NCBI GenBank assembly: GCA_947168525.1
Contig: CAMVMG010000014.1
Coordinates: forward strand, 1-51,302
Reading direction: 5' to 3'
DNA from: an uncultured Bacteroidales bacterium
GTDB taxonomy: Bacteria > Bacteroidota > Bacteroidia > Bacteroidales > UBA932
DNA length: 51,302 nt
Positions 42,224-50,284 of the stretch are shown here, piece by piece. The translations under genes were made by a program, and so were the position numbers. The first letter of the stretch is position 1, and each line of letters opens with the position of its first letter. Below the pieces are notes generated by a model. It had not been told where the DNA came from, searched no databases, and saw only the letters and a program-made list of their open reading frames with translations.

Positions 42224-43138
42224 ATGGATAACACTTGGGCACCTGTGCCTGTCAAAGATTGCTTCCACGTTTATTCGGATGGTACTTTAGTCCATTCTCT
42301 GTATGAGACAGAGGATGATCGCGTGTTTATGATGAACAGGATTGTCTTGTCGGCCTTGTCCTGCCATCTCAAAGTAATTATCCTGGAGGTGATGCGTACT
42401 CATTTCCATGTTATCGTCCGGGGTGCTCCGGAGAATATCGACAAATATTCGCGCGAGCTCAAACGATTGATAGTTAGATATTTCAGACGAATCGGCAAGC
42501 CGGAATCCGTAAATAACACAATCCGTATCCGGGCCGATCCTATCCTGAACATCGATGAGTTGAGGGGGAAGGTAATCTATATCTTCCGCAATTGCACAGA
42601 GGCGGGCTATCCTTATTTGCCCGAAAACTACCCCTGGGGGCCCGGAAGAGTTTTCTTCCAAACGAACGAGCCTGCCGGAATCAGGCATCGGGTTGGAGAC
42701 TTGTCCTATCGGGAGCTATGCCGTCTTTTCCGTACCCGGATAAAATTACCGCCAGAGTGGGAGTACGACAGTAAAGGGATGCTTATCCCGTATAGCTATA
42801 TCGACCTTAACTTCATTTACGGTAGCGTCTTTACTTCTATCAGGCAGTTCATCGCCTTCCTGAGTGTCAAAAAAAAGGATTTGCAGGAGATGGAGGTGGC
42901 CGACAAACGTCGTTTTCTGGAACAGTGCGACGAATCGGCCCTGCAGGAACAAGCCGAGGAGAACAGCAGGAAGCTATTCGGCATGGCTGTCGGCGAACTT
43001 TCGGAAGCGGATCGGCTTACCCTGGCCATGCATTTCTGGAATGAGCGGAAAACATTTTCCATCAAGCAGTTAGCCAGAATTGTACGGGCCGATGCATCGT
43101 TGCTCAAAGCTGTTTTATTACAGAAAGAAAGCTTCTAA
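42224..43138 (+). CDS. REP-associated tyrosine transposase (RAYT-2) with C-terminal HTH
   Basis: A 304-residue Y1/HUH protein with textbook residues: H60-F61-H62 in MRTHFHVIVRG, likely nucleophile Tyr119 in VIYIFRNCTEAGYP, then ENYPWG. The layout equals RAYT-1, but the sequences are far apart, so the two are old paralogues or separate arrivals. The C-terminus (about 270-300, FSIKQLARIVRADASLLKAVLLQ) is an HTH-like segment that aligns with that of RAYT-1 (SVSQLARCVQLPKEEVLLALRQ). Repeat family 2 lies on both sides, 185 bases upstream and 27 bases downstream, and a lower GC content sets it off from neighbours. No IS ends are seen. Confidence 0.85.
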   Translation: MDNTWAPVPVKDCFHVYSDGTLVHSLYETEDDRVFMMNRIVLSALSCHLKVIILEVMRTHFHVIVRGAPENIDKYSRELKRLIVRYFRRIGKPESVNNTIRIRADPILNIDELRGKVIYIFRNCTEAGYPYLPENYPWGPGRVFFQTNEPAGIRHRVGDLSYRELCRLFRTRIKLPPEWEYDSKGMLIPYSYIDLNFIYGSVFTSIRQFIAFLSVKKKDLQEMEVADKRRFLEQCDESALQEQAEENSRKLFGMAVGELSEADRLTLAMHFWNERKTFSIKQLARIVRADASLLKAVLLQKESF

Positions 43139-43165
43139 CGTTTTAGCCCATACTCTCCGACCGCG

Positions 43166-43462
43166 CTAAAGCACATTATTGTCGCTCTGCGACTCAAACC
43201 GCGCTTTAGCCATAGTCTTGTGTGTGTTCTAAAGCACGTTTTTGGCCTCCCAGCACTCAAACTGTGCTTTAGCCCATGTCTTGCCGATGCCCTAAAGCAC
43301 GTTTTTAGCCTCCCAGCACCCAAACCGTGCTTTAGCCCCTGGCTGAAACGGACTTTTAGGCACATATGGGCTTGTAAAGAGGCGAAACTGTGCTTAAGCC
43401 CCTGGCTGAAACGGGCTCTTGGGTACACTTCGGCCAGTAAAGAGACGAAACTGTGCGTCAAG
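43166..43462. repeat. Tandem array of five repeat family 2 units
   Basis: Units begin at 43166, 43229, 43292, 43353 and 43416: steps of 63, 63, 61 and 63 bp. Units 1-3 keep CTAAAGCAC/GTGCTTTAG arms; units 4-5 are worn but share a GTAAAGAGRCGAAACTGTGC core and a CCCCTGGCTGAAACGG spacer. It starts 27 bases after the RAYT-2 stop and fills the gap to the DPP-IV-like gene. Open frames across it on both strands are translations of the repeat. Confidence 0.82.
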
Positions 43463-43487
43463 TCTTACAGATGAATTCTTTTTTTCG

Positions 43488-43495
43488 TACCTTTA
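43488..43495 (+). promoter_or_regulatory. Possible -7 box of the DPP-IV-like gene
   Basis: TACCTTTA, one base from TAnnTTTG, ends 4 bases before the ATG at 43500, so the transcript would have almost no leader. No clear -33 is seen. Confidence 0.4.
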
Positions 43496-43499
43496 AGGC

Positions 43500-45503
43500 A
43501 TGAAAGCGACAAAATTAATTCTGGCGTTCCTGCTGCTGGGTGCGGCAGGCTCTTCCCTGCAGGCGCAGGACCGCCTTCCCGTTGCCAGCAAGTGGCTTGG
43601 CAAAAACGAGGTGGCATTCACTTACGACGGTTCCTACAAGGATGCCTTCACGGTGAACACCAAAAACAACAAGTGGAAAGTGACCCAGGGCGTCCAGGCC
43701 CCGGAAAAATACGCCGACTTCCCCCTGCACCCGGAGGGCGCCGTGAACCTGACCTACTCGCCGGACTCCACCCGCCTGGCCTTCACCCGTGCCAATGACC
43801 TGTGGGTGGTGGATATCGCCAGCGGAAAAGAGACCCGGCTCACCTTCGACGGAACGGAGACCATCATGAACGGCTATGCCAGCTGGGTCTATTACGAGGA
43901 GATCTTCGGCCGGCCTTCCCGCTACAAAGCCTTCTGGTGGAGTCCGGACAGCCAGACCCTGGCCTTCTACCGCTTCGACGACACCCAAGTGCCCATGTTC
44001 CCCATCTATTCGCCCTTCGGCCAGGACGGAACCCTGCGGCGCACCCATTATCCCAAGGCCGGGGAGAAGAACCCGGAGGTTCGGATCGGCTTTGCGCCCG
44101 TGACAGGCGGAGACATCGTCTGGGCCGACTTCAACCCGCAGGAGGACCAGTACTTCGGCACGCCTTTCTGGGGGGCCGACAGCCGCAGCTTCTTCGTTTC
44201 CCGCGAGCCACGCATCCAGAATACGCTGGACTTGTACGCGGTGAATCCCCTCGACGGCACCAAGCGCGCCATCTATCACGAGCAGGTGCCCACCTGGCTG
44301 GACTGGATAGACGGGATGCTGTTCACGGACAAGGGCCTCTACATGGTCCGCAGCTTCGAGACCGGATGGCAGCAGATCTATTTCCTGAGCTACGACGGCA
44401 CCCAGCTCAAAAGGCTCACCGACGGCCCCAACTGGCGCATGAACCTGATCAAGGCCGACGCCGACGGCACCGTTTACTTCACCGCAGAGCGGGATTCCCA
44501 CGTGCGGAGCGCCCTGTACAAGGTTTCGCCGAAGGGGGTGATATCGGCCCTGACGGATCCGGCCATGCACGTGCAGAGCGTTTCCTTCGCCCCGGACAGC
44601 CGGCATTTCGTGGCGGTCACTTCCAACTTGCAAACCCCGCCGCGCCTGGCGGTTTACGACACCCGGAAGCCGGAGAAGTCGTACACGGTGGCATCGGCAA
44701 AAAGACCGGAAGGCGTTGTGGGAGAACTGGTTTCCATTACGGTGGACGGACTGGAACTGCCGGGGGTGATCTATTATCCCAAGGACTTCGATCCTGCGCA
44801 AAAGTACCCCGTCCACGTGGACATCTACGGCGGCCCCGACACGCCGCAGGTCTATGACCGCTGGGTGGCCCCGTCTCGCTATGCCTGGTATTCGGACAAC
44901 GGCATTATCGAGCTCATCGCCGACTGCCGTGCTGCCGGTCATAACGGCCGCGCCGGCACCGACGCCATCTACAAGCACCTGGGCACCGTGGAGGTGGATG
45001 ACTTCGTAGAATGGGCCAAATGGCTGCAGAGCCTGCCTTACGTAAAGGCCGACAAAATCGGCGTAGAGGGCTTCAGCTTCGGCGGCACCATGACTACACT
45101 GCTGGTGGCAACGGCCTCTGATTACTACCATTACGGCATTGCCGGCGGCGGCGTGTACGACTGGGCCCTGTACGACACCCACTACACGGAGCGCTTCATG
45201 TCCACGCCTCAGGACAATCCGGACGGCTACAAGAATACGGCTGTGGTGGGCCGCGTGGGCGGCTACCCCGCCAAGGTGGGCAGCTCCGACGGCTCCGTCA
45301 TGCTCAAGATCACCCATGGCACCGGCGACGACAACGTCCACTTCCAGAACACCTTGCAACTGATCGACGCCCTGCATCGGCAGGGAGCGGCTTTCGACTT
45401 CATGATTTATCCGGACGGCATGCACGGCTACCGGGGCTACCAGGGCCAGCACTTCAATACGGCCAACCAGGACTTTTGGCTCAAATACCTGAAGGGGAAA
45501 TAG
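43500..45503 (+). CDS. S9 family peptidase, dipeptidyl peptidase IV-like
   Basis: A 667-residue exported serine peptidase (signal MKATKLILAFLLLGAAGSSLQAQ). N-terminal beta-propeller (about 50-440: YSPDSTRLAFTRANDLWVVDI, WWSPDSQTLAFYRFDD), C-terminal alpha/beta hydrolase. Catalytic triad: Ser in GVEGFSFGGTMT, Asp in THGTGDDNVHFQNT, His in YPDGMHGYRG. The DPP-IV glutamate pair that holds the free N-terminus is seen as YYEEIFGR. It would cut X-Pro or X-Ala dipeptides from peptides in the periplasm. It is shorter than typical DPP-IV (~730). Flanked on both sides by repeat family 2. Confidence 0.88.
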   Translation: MKATKLILAFLLLGAAGSSLQAQDRLPVASKWLGKNEVAFTYDGSYKDAFTVNTKNNKWKVTQGVQAPEKYADFPLHPEGAVNLTYSPDSTRLAFTRANDLWVVDIASGKETRLTFDGTETIMNGYASWVYYEEIFGRPSRYKAFWWSPDSQTLAFYRFDDTQVPMFPIYSPFGQDGTLRRTHYPKAGEKNPEVRIGFAPVTGGDIVWADFNPQEDQYFGTPFWGADSRSFFVSREPRIQNTLDLYAVNPLDGTKRAIYHEQVPTWLDWIDGMLFTDKGLYMVRSFETGWQQIYFLSYDGTQLKRLTDGPNWRMNLIKADADGTVYFTAERDSHVRSALYKVSPKGVISALTDPAMHVQSVSFAPDSRHFVAVTSNLQTPPRLAVYDTRKPEKSYTVASAKRPEGVVGELVSITVDGLELPGVIYYPKDFDPAQKYPVHVDIYGGPDTPQVYDRWVAPSRYAWYSDNGIIELIADCRAAGHNGRAGTDAIYKHLGTVEVDDFVEWAKWLQSLPYVKADKIGVEGFSFGGTMTTLLVATASDYYHYGIAGGGVYDWALYDTHYTERFMSTPQDNPDGYKNTAVVGRVGGYPAKVGSSDGSVMLKITHGTGDDNVHFQNTLQLIDALHRQGAAFDFMIYPDGMHGYRGYQGQHFNTANQDFWLKYLKGK

Positions 45504-45509
45504 CCGGGG

Positions 45510-45552
45510 CTAAAGCACGGGGAAAGCGCCGGAAGGCAGGCTAGTGCTTCAG
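45510..45552. repeat. Single unit of repeat family 2
   Basis: CTAAAGCAC (45510-45518) pairs with the worn GTGCTTCAG (45544-45552). It sits between two convergent genes and covers the last codons of the helicase gene, so it may also serve as a bidirectional terminator. Confidence 0.65.
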
Positions 45553-46970
45553 GCAAACAAATCGTCCGGGAAATTGACCAGGTACACTTTTTCCACGGCG
45601 CGGGTCAGGGCGGTGTAGAGCCATTTGAGGTCATCGGCCACCAGGAAGTCCTGCCAGAAGGGGTTGTCCACAAAAACACACTTCCACTGGCCGCCCTGGG
45701 CCTTGTGGCAGGTGATGGCGGCGGCGTACTTGATTTGGAGGGCATTGAAGAAAGGGTCGGAGCGGACGGCGTCGTAGCGTTTTTTCTTGGTGGTGAGATG
45801 GGAATAATCGGCCAGGACCCCTTGGTACAGGGCATTGGACTGGTCGTAGGTCAGGGACGGGGCGTCCGACGACAGGGTGTCCAGCAGCACTTTCATCTCC
45901 ACCTCCTGGTTGCCGTAATCCGGGAACGAGAGGCAGGCATCGGCAAAATGCAGTCCGTAGCGCTCTTCGAAGTGTCGGATCCAGACCAGCTGGGCCATGT
46001 CTCCGTTGGCGATGTAGTCGGTCCCCTCCAAGCCGGAGAGATAGCAGTTTTTCACGATCATCAGCTTGTCTTCCCGTACCAGCTGCTCTTCGCGGTACAG
46101 CACCTGGGCGCGGATGCCGGCGTTGTAGCGGTTGGCCCGCTTGTTGGAGCGGCACAGCACCACCACCTCCTCTTCCCCGTAGCGGGAGTAGGCATCGGAC
46201 AGTGTTTCCAGCAGCTCTCCCCCGCCGATGCGCACGATGTCCGGATAGGGCCGGATGCTGAGCCCCAGGGAAGCGCGCTCCATCCCGTCCTCCGCCTCTT
46301 CCATGATGGTGCGCAGGTGCGTAGCATTCTGCAGGATGCCGGAACCCTCGGCCTGCCGGACCACCGTCGTAAGGGTGGCAAAACTGACGCCGCCGAAGCC
46401 CCGGACATAGTCCGGCAGCAGGGCAGGAGAAGCCTCCAGGCCGATAGGAGGGAGCTGGGCGGAGTCCCCGATCAGGATGAGCCGGCAGTCTACCCCGGAA
46501 CGGACAAACTGCACCAGGTCTTCCAGGAGGTTTCCTGACCCAAACGCCCCGCCCTTTCCAGGCGTCTCAACGCCGATCAGGGATACCTCGTCCACGATGA
46601 ATAGGGCACTGCGGGCCTTGTTGAAAGACAGGGAGAACTGCCCGTATCCGTCTGCCCCGAAGGATTTCTGCCGATAGATGTGTTTGTGGATGGTGGACGC
46701 CGGACGGCCGGCATACAGGGAGAGCACCTTGGCGGAGCGGCCCGTGGGAGCCAGCAGCACGCAGGGCACTTCCAGGGAGGTCATGGTGCCAATCACCGCG
46801 GCCATGACCGTGGTTTTACCGGTTCCCGCATAGCCGTTCACCACCAGGATATCGCCGTCGTCGGAGGTGAGGAAATCCGCTATCCGGCGCATCAGCGCAT
46901 CCTGGCAGGATGTGGTCTCGTACGGGAAGCGGCTCAGGAATCCCTTGTAAAGAAAATCGCTTCTGTCCAT
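45549..46970 (-). CDS. ATP-dependent RecD-like DNA helicase
   Basis: A 473-residue SF1B helicase-like protein: Walker A in NGYAGTGKTTVMAAV (46-53), TGRSAKVLS (motif Ia), Walker B/II in LFIVDEVSLIG, motif III LILIGDSAQLPPIG, and the UvrD_C_2-type end KYAAAITCHKAQGGQWKCVFVD with YTALTRAVEKVY (motif VI, Arg finger). It lacks the N-terminal extension of RecB-linked RecD, so it is a stand-alone RecD2-like or Pif1-like helicase of the kind common in Bacteroides. It is the third gene of a unit with TrkH (3-base gap). Confidence 0.85.
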   Translation of the reverse strand: MDRSDFLYKGFLSRFPYETTSCQDALMRRIADFLTSDDGDILVVNGYAGTGKTTVMAAVIGTMTSLEVPCVLLAPTGRSAKVLSLYAGRPASTIHKHIYRQKSFGADGYGQFSLSFNKARSALFIVDEVSLIGVETPGKGGAFGSGNLLEDLVQFVRSGVDCRLILIGDSAQLPPIGLEASPALLPDYVRGFGGVSFATLTTVVRQAEGSGILQNATHLRTIMEEAEDGMERASLGLSIRPYPDIVRIGGGELLETLSDAYSRYGEEEVVVLCRSNKRANRYNAGIRAQVLYREEQLVREDKLMIVKNCYLSGLEGTDYIANGDMAQLVWIRHFEERYGLHFADACLSFPDYGNQEVEMKVLLDTLSSDAPSLTYDQSNALYQGVLADYSHLTTKKKRYDAVRSDPFFNALQIKYAAAITCHKAQGGQWKCVFVDNPFWQDFLVADDLKWLYTALTRAVEKVYLVNFPDDLFA

Positions 46971-46973
46971 ACG

Positions 46974-48422
46974 CTACTTCCGGTGAAAAAGGCTGTAGAA
47001 CACGGCCAGGACCGGATAGATTTCTACACGGCCCAGGAACATGTCCAGGGAAAAGATGAATTTGAGAGCGACAGGTTCCGCATTGTAATTGCCCATGGCG
47101 CCGATGCTTCCAATGGACGGCCCCACATTGGCCAGGGAGGCCAGGGACCCTGTCAGGGCATGCCCGTGCGGGTCTCCGATCACCAGGCACAAGATGGTGG
47201 AGATGGCAATCAGGAGGAAGAACAGGGCGATATAGAGCACATGCGGGTAGATTTCTTCGTCCCGGAGGACCCGCCGTCCCATCCGGACCTCGAAGATGGC
47301 CGACGGATACAGCGCCTTCTGGATTTGCATGTGGATGGCCTTGAACAGGACCAGGAGACGGTCTACCTTGAGACCACCCGTGGTGGAGCCGGCGCAGCCG
47401 CACACCAGGGAGGCGATAATGAGCATGAAGCTGGGCAGCACCGGCCAGGCCCCGTTGTCGCTGATGCCAAACCCGGTAGATGAGGCGTAACTCACCACAT
47501 GGAAAGTCCCGTCCAGGAAAGCCCTGCCCCAGGTGGCGTCTGTTCCCTGCAGCTTGAGGGAGAGAGAGGTGATGACGGAGATGACGGCCAGGCCCACCAC
47601 ATAGAACCGGAGGATGCTGTTTTTCAGCGGGCGTACCGTCCGGCCCACCAGCGCGATGAACAGCATGCCGAAGTGGATGGAGGCCAGGAACATGAACACG
47701 ATGGTGATGACCGATATGAGGGCGGAGTCAAACGCCCCCACCGAGAGGTTCCGGGTAGAGAAACCGCCCGCCGCACACACGCTGAAAGCATGGCAGATGG
47801 CGTCGAACACCGGCATACCCGCAATCAGGTAACACAGAAAAGCCGCTCCGCAGATGCCCAGGTACACATAGGCGAAGATAAAGACGGTCTTGTTGGCCCG
47901 GCTGCGGTAGTCGTCCCGGGACAGGGAGGACAGTTCCATATTGGTGAGCCGCAGCCGAACGGGCGAGGAGTTGGGGATAATCAGCAGCAGGAAGACCACG
48001 ACACCCAGGCCGCCGATAAAGTGGGTGGAAGAACGCCAGAACAGCAGGCTCCGGGGCAGGGCCTCGATGTCTTCCAGGATGGTGGCCCCGGTGGTGGAGA
48101 AGCCGGAAACGCTCTCGAACCAGGCATTTACCAGCGTGAAAGGGCCGCCCCAGAGGGCATAGGGCAGACTGCCGAAGATAAAGGACAGGAGCCAGGACAG
48201 GAAGATGATCATGTACCCGTCCTTGAGGGTGATCTGCTCTGTCTTGCGGACGAAGATAAAGGGGAAGATACCCACGATGAAGGTGATGGAGAAACTGATC
48301 AGCAGCGGAGCCAGGGCGCTATCCCTTCCGTCGGCCAGGGACACCAGGACCGACAGGAACATGAACAGCGCACTCACCAGCAGTGCGATGCCTACGTTTC
48401 TGGATATGACCTTCAGGTTCAT
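46974..48422 (-). CDS. trkH: TrkH-family potassium uptake channel
   Basis: A 482-residue membrane protein with the four-fold P-loop layout of Trk/Ktr channels. Filter segments are GFSTTGATI (loop 1), CAAGGFSTRN (loop 2), ASSTGFGIS (loop 3) and ANVGPSIG (loop 4), each with the key Gly. About ten or more helices. It moves K+ (with H+ or Na+) and needs a cytoplasmic TrkA-type NAD-binding ring; no trkA is in the window, though one is often adjacent in other Bacteroidota. The gene directly upstream (4-base gap) encodes a coiled-coil membrane protein instead. Confidence 0.93.
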   Translation of the reverse strand: MNLKVISRNVGIALLVSALFMFLSVLVSLADGRDSALAPLLISFSITFIVGIFPFIFVRKTEQITLKDGYMIIFLSWLLSFIFGSLPYALWGGPFTLVNAWFESVSGFSTTGATILEDIEALPRSLLFWRSSTHFIGGLGVVVFLLLIIPNSSPVRLRLTNMELSSLSRDDYRSRANKTVFIFAYVYLGICGAAFLCYLIAGMPVFDAICHAFSVCAAGGFSTRNLSVGAFDSALISVITIVFMFLASIHFGMLFIALVGRTVRPLKNSILRFYVVGLAVISVITSLSLKLQGTDATWGRAFLDGTFHVVSYASSTGFGISDNGAWPVLPSFMLIIASLVCGCAGSTTGGLKVDRLLVLFKAIHMQIQKALYPSAIFEVRMGRRVLRDEEIYPHVLYIALFFLLIAISTILCLVIGDPHGHALTGSLASLANVGPSIGSIGAMGNYNAEPVALKFIFSLDMFLGRVEIYPVLAVFYSLFHRK

Positions 48423-48426
48423 GTTA

Positions 48427-49284
48427 TTAGGAATCCTGGTTCAGGGAGCGGGTGATCTCGCTGTTGCGCTCACGAAGCTCTGCCAGGCGGCGCCGGGTCT
48501 GGCGGTTTTCCTCGGCCAGTTCCGCTATCTCTGCATTGAGGTCTGCCAGCTGGTCACTGCCGTCGAAGGTATAAGTATACTTATGCTTGTAGTTGCGGTA
48601 GTTCCTGAGCCCATCCAGCATCTTGTAGATGGGATTCACATAGTCTGACAGCACGAAGAACATGAGCAGGAACACCAGCACGATACCCACCAGCACGGCC
48701 ACGGTGCTGGGGATGATGCTGCGGTACAGGCCGCTGTCAAAATCTTCCGAGTTCTGGCGCAGTTCCTGGTACATCACATCGCTCAGGTGGTCCAGATAGT
48801 CCCTGAGCCGGCCGAACAGCGGCTGCAGCCGGCCGAAATACCAGTCACGCGTATCGATGAACGTGGACTGGAGCACGTCGGTGAGTTCGGTGGAGGCCAG
48901 CATGTACGCGGCATACGCATACAAGACGGAGTCGGCCATGGGAGCGGCGCTGATGCCAACGGACGAACTCTTGAGGGAATCGCAGCGGGACAGAAAAGCG
49001 GCGCGGTCGAAGTCCGGGAGGGCCGACACGGATTCGTCCCCGATAACCGCCAGCATTTCCATATTGTATGCATCGACAGCATCCAGCAGCTGCTGGGCGA
49101 TATGGATGTTCCGGATATCTTCCGCGATGAGCATGGACACGTAATTGGACATGCGGCTATACTCCAGCCGGGAGATAATGCTGGAAATAAGGAGGACGAT
49201 GGCGATGGCGCTGAGCGAGAGCGTCATCTTCATCCTCAGGGACAAGCGGAATCCGCTCCACCAGTTCTTTAACCTTGTCAACAT
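48427..49284 (-). CDS. Membrane protein with sensor-like periplasmic domain and coiled-coil tail
   Basis: A 285-residue protein, not in a family I can name firmly. Two helices (MTLSLSAIAIVLLISSIIS near 20-38 and STVAVLVGIVLVFLLMFFVLS near 192-212) enclose a helical periplasmic domain of about 150 residues like 4-helix-bundle chemoreceptor sensors. The second helix is followed by VNPIYKMLDGLRNYRNYK, HAMP-like, and a C-terminal coiled coil (LADLNAEIAELAEENRQTRRRLAELRERNSEIT). It has no kinase, cyclase or methyl-accepting domain. It heads a unit with trkH and the helicase, so it might tune TrkH. Confidence 0.65.
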   Translation of the reverse strand: MLTRLKNWWSGFRLSLRMKMTLSLSAIAIVLLISSIISRLEYSRMSNYVSMLIAEDIRNIHIAQQLLDAVDAYNMEMLAVIGDESVSALPDFDRAAFLSRCDSLKSSSVGISAAPMADSVLYAYAAYMLASTELTDVLQSTFIDTRDWYFGRLQPLFGRLRDYLDHLSDVMYQELRQNSEDFDSGLYRSIIPSTVAVLVGIVLVFLLMFFVLSDYVNPIYKMLDGLRNYRNYKHKYTYTFDGSDQLADLNAEIAELAEENRQTRRRLAELRERNSEITRSLNQDS

Positions 49285-49289
49285 GAGTG

Positions 49290-49297
49290 CAAATATA
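49290..49297 (-). promoter_or_regulatory. -7 box of the membrane protein-trkH-helicase unit
   Basis: TATATTTG on the minus strand, ending 5 bases before the ATG at 49284, so transcription would begin at or beside the start codon. No good -33 is seen at 19-21 bases. Confidence 0.5.
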
Positions 49298-49359
49298 CAA
49301 ATAAATGCTTACATTCGCACTTGCAAGTAAGCTAACGGATGTTGCCGCCCAGGCAGGGG

Positions 49360-50262
49360 CTATCGGCAGGGAATCAGGAAGGTCCGCTGCAGCAGCACTT
49401 TGGCCATGCGCAGATGGCCGTCCCCGGCGGGGTGCAGGCGGTCCGTCTCCAGATTGGTGTAGAAGGCGGTCTGGGAATCCAGCAGCGGGAACAGGTTGGC
49501 CTCTGCGTTGAGGTCGACGACACTCACGCTCCACACGTTCGCCGCTTCCTTGATGGCCTCCACATAACTGTCCAGATACAGGCCAATCCGGTTCTGCACC
49601 AGCTCGTCCGGCTGCTCGTTGTTGTCGGCGAAATAGAAATAGCCGCGATGAGGCGGGGTCAGCAGCACGATGGGCGTGCCCGGGTATGTGTCTTTCAGCA
49701 GCTTCATAGCCTCGTTGATGCGGCCGCGGAAGGTATTACCGGTATAATCGATTTCCCGGCAGGTGCGGGGCGAGGTTACGGCGCTGTCCGGACCGCTTCC
49801 CCATCGTACGTCCTTCACCACTTCCCGGTACCACTGCCCCAGCGGAAGGCCCATGTTGTAGTCATTGGTGCCCAGCAGGATGCAGATGGCATCCGGGACC
49901 TGCTCTCCCATGGCTTCCTTATACAGGTTCAGCTGCATGGGCACGGCGTTCCACTCCATTCCGCTGATGGCCGTGACCACCGGGGTGATGCCCAGCCAGT
50001 CGGCCAGGTGCTCGTAGTACATCTTGAAGTCGTGCCGGGCCAGGATGCAGTCGCTGATGGAATCGCCGATGAAAAGGACTGTTTTTCCGGTCCAGGGATG
50101 TCGTACCAGGCCGGTTTCCGGCGTTATTTCCCCGGCTGGAATCACCTTGGCATTGAGTTTGGGCATCTGGAAGCGGGGCCGTTCCTGGGATGCGGCGGTG
50201 GCGGACAGCAGGCAGGCCGCGACACCGGCCGCTATAAGGGAAGAAAGCAGTTTATTCATCAT
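49360..50262 (-). CDS. SGNH/GDSL-family hydrolase
   Basis: A 300-residue exported hydrolase. Signal peptide (MMNKLLSSLIAAGVAACLLSATAASQ), then SGNH blocks: block I VLFIGDSISDC (Ser68), block II Gly in AISGMEWN, block III ILLGTNDY (Asn) and block V DRLHPAGDGH (Asp and His). It likely removes acyl or acetyl esters from sugars or lipids. I take ATG 50262 (or 50259), 13 bases after a -7 box; the open frame to 50373 overlaps the preceding gene. The region between the SGNH domain and signal peptide is short and no carbohydrate-binding module is seen. Confidence 0.85.
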   Translation of the reverse strand: MMNKLLSSLIAAGVAACLLSATAASQERPRFQMPKLNAKVIPAGEITPETGLVRHPWTGKTVLFIGDSISDCILARHDFKMYYEHLADWLGITPVVTAISGMEWNAVPMQLNLYKEAMGEQVPDAICILLGTNDYNMGLPLGQWYREVVKDVRWGSGPDSAVTSPRTCREIDYTGNTFRGRINEAMKLLKDTYPGTPIVLLTPPHRGYFYFADNNEQPDELVQNRIGLYLDSYVEAIKEAANVWSVSVVDLNAEANLFPLLDSQTAFYTNLETDRLHPAGDGHLRMAKVLLQRTFLIPCR

Positions 50263-50275
50263 CTCTGTTTTTTTG

Positions 50276-50283
50276 CAAATATA
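50276..50283 (-). promoter_or_regulatory. -7 box of the SGNH hydrolase
   Basis: TATATTTG on the minus strand, 13 bases before the ATG and 1 base after the preceding gene's stop, so the hydrolase can be transcribed alone. Confidence 0.6.
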
Positions 50284-50284
50284 A

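Noticed and set aside
43166..43462. Possible CRISPR array
   Set aside because: Repeats are self-complementary, spacers (17-19 bases) are similar to one another, units decay along the array, and no cas gene is near.
43135..43474. Open frames on both strands across the repeat array
   Set aside because: They are direct translations of the 63-bp tandem repeat (KHSFASL/LKTCFR-type periodic text), not genes.
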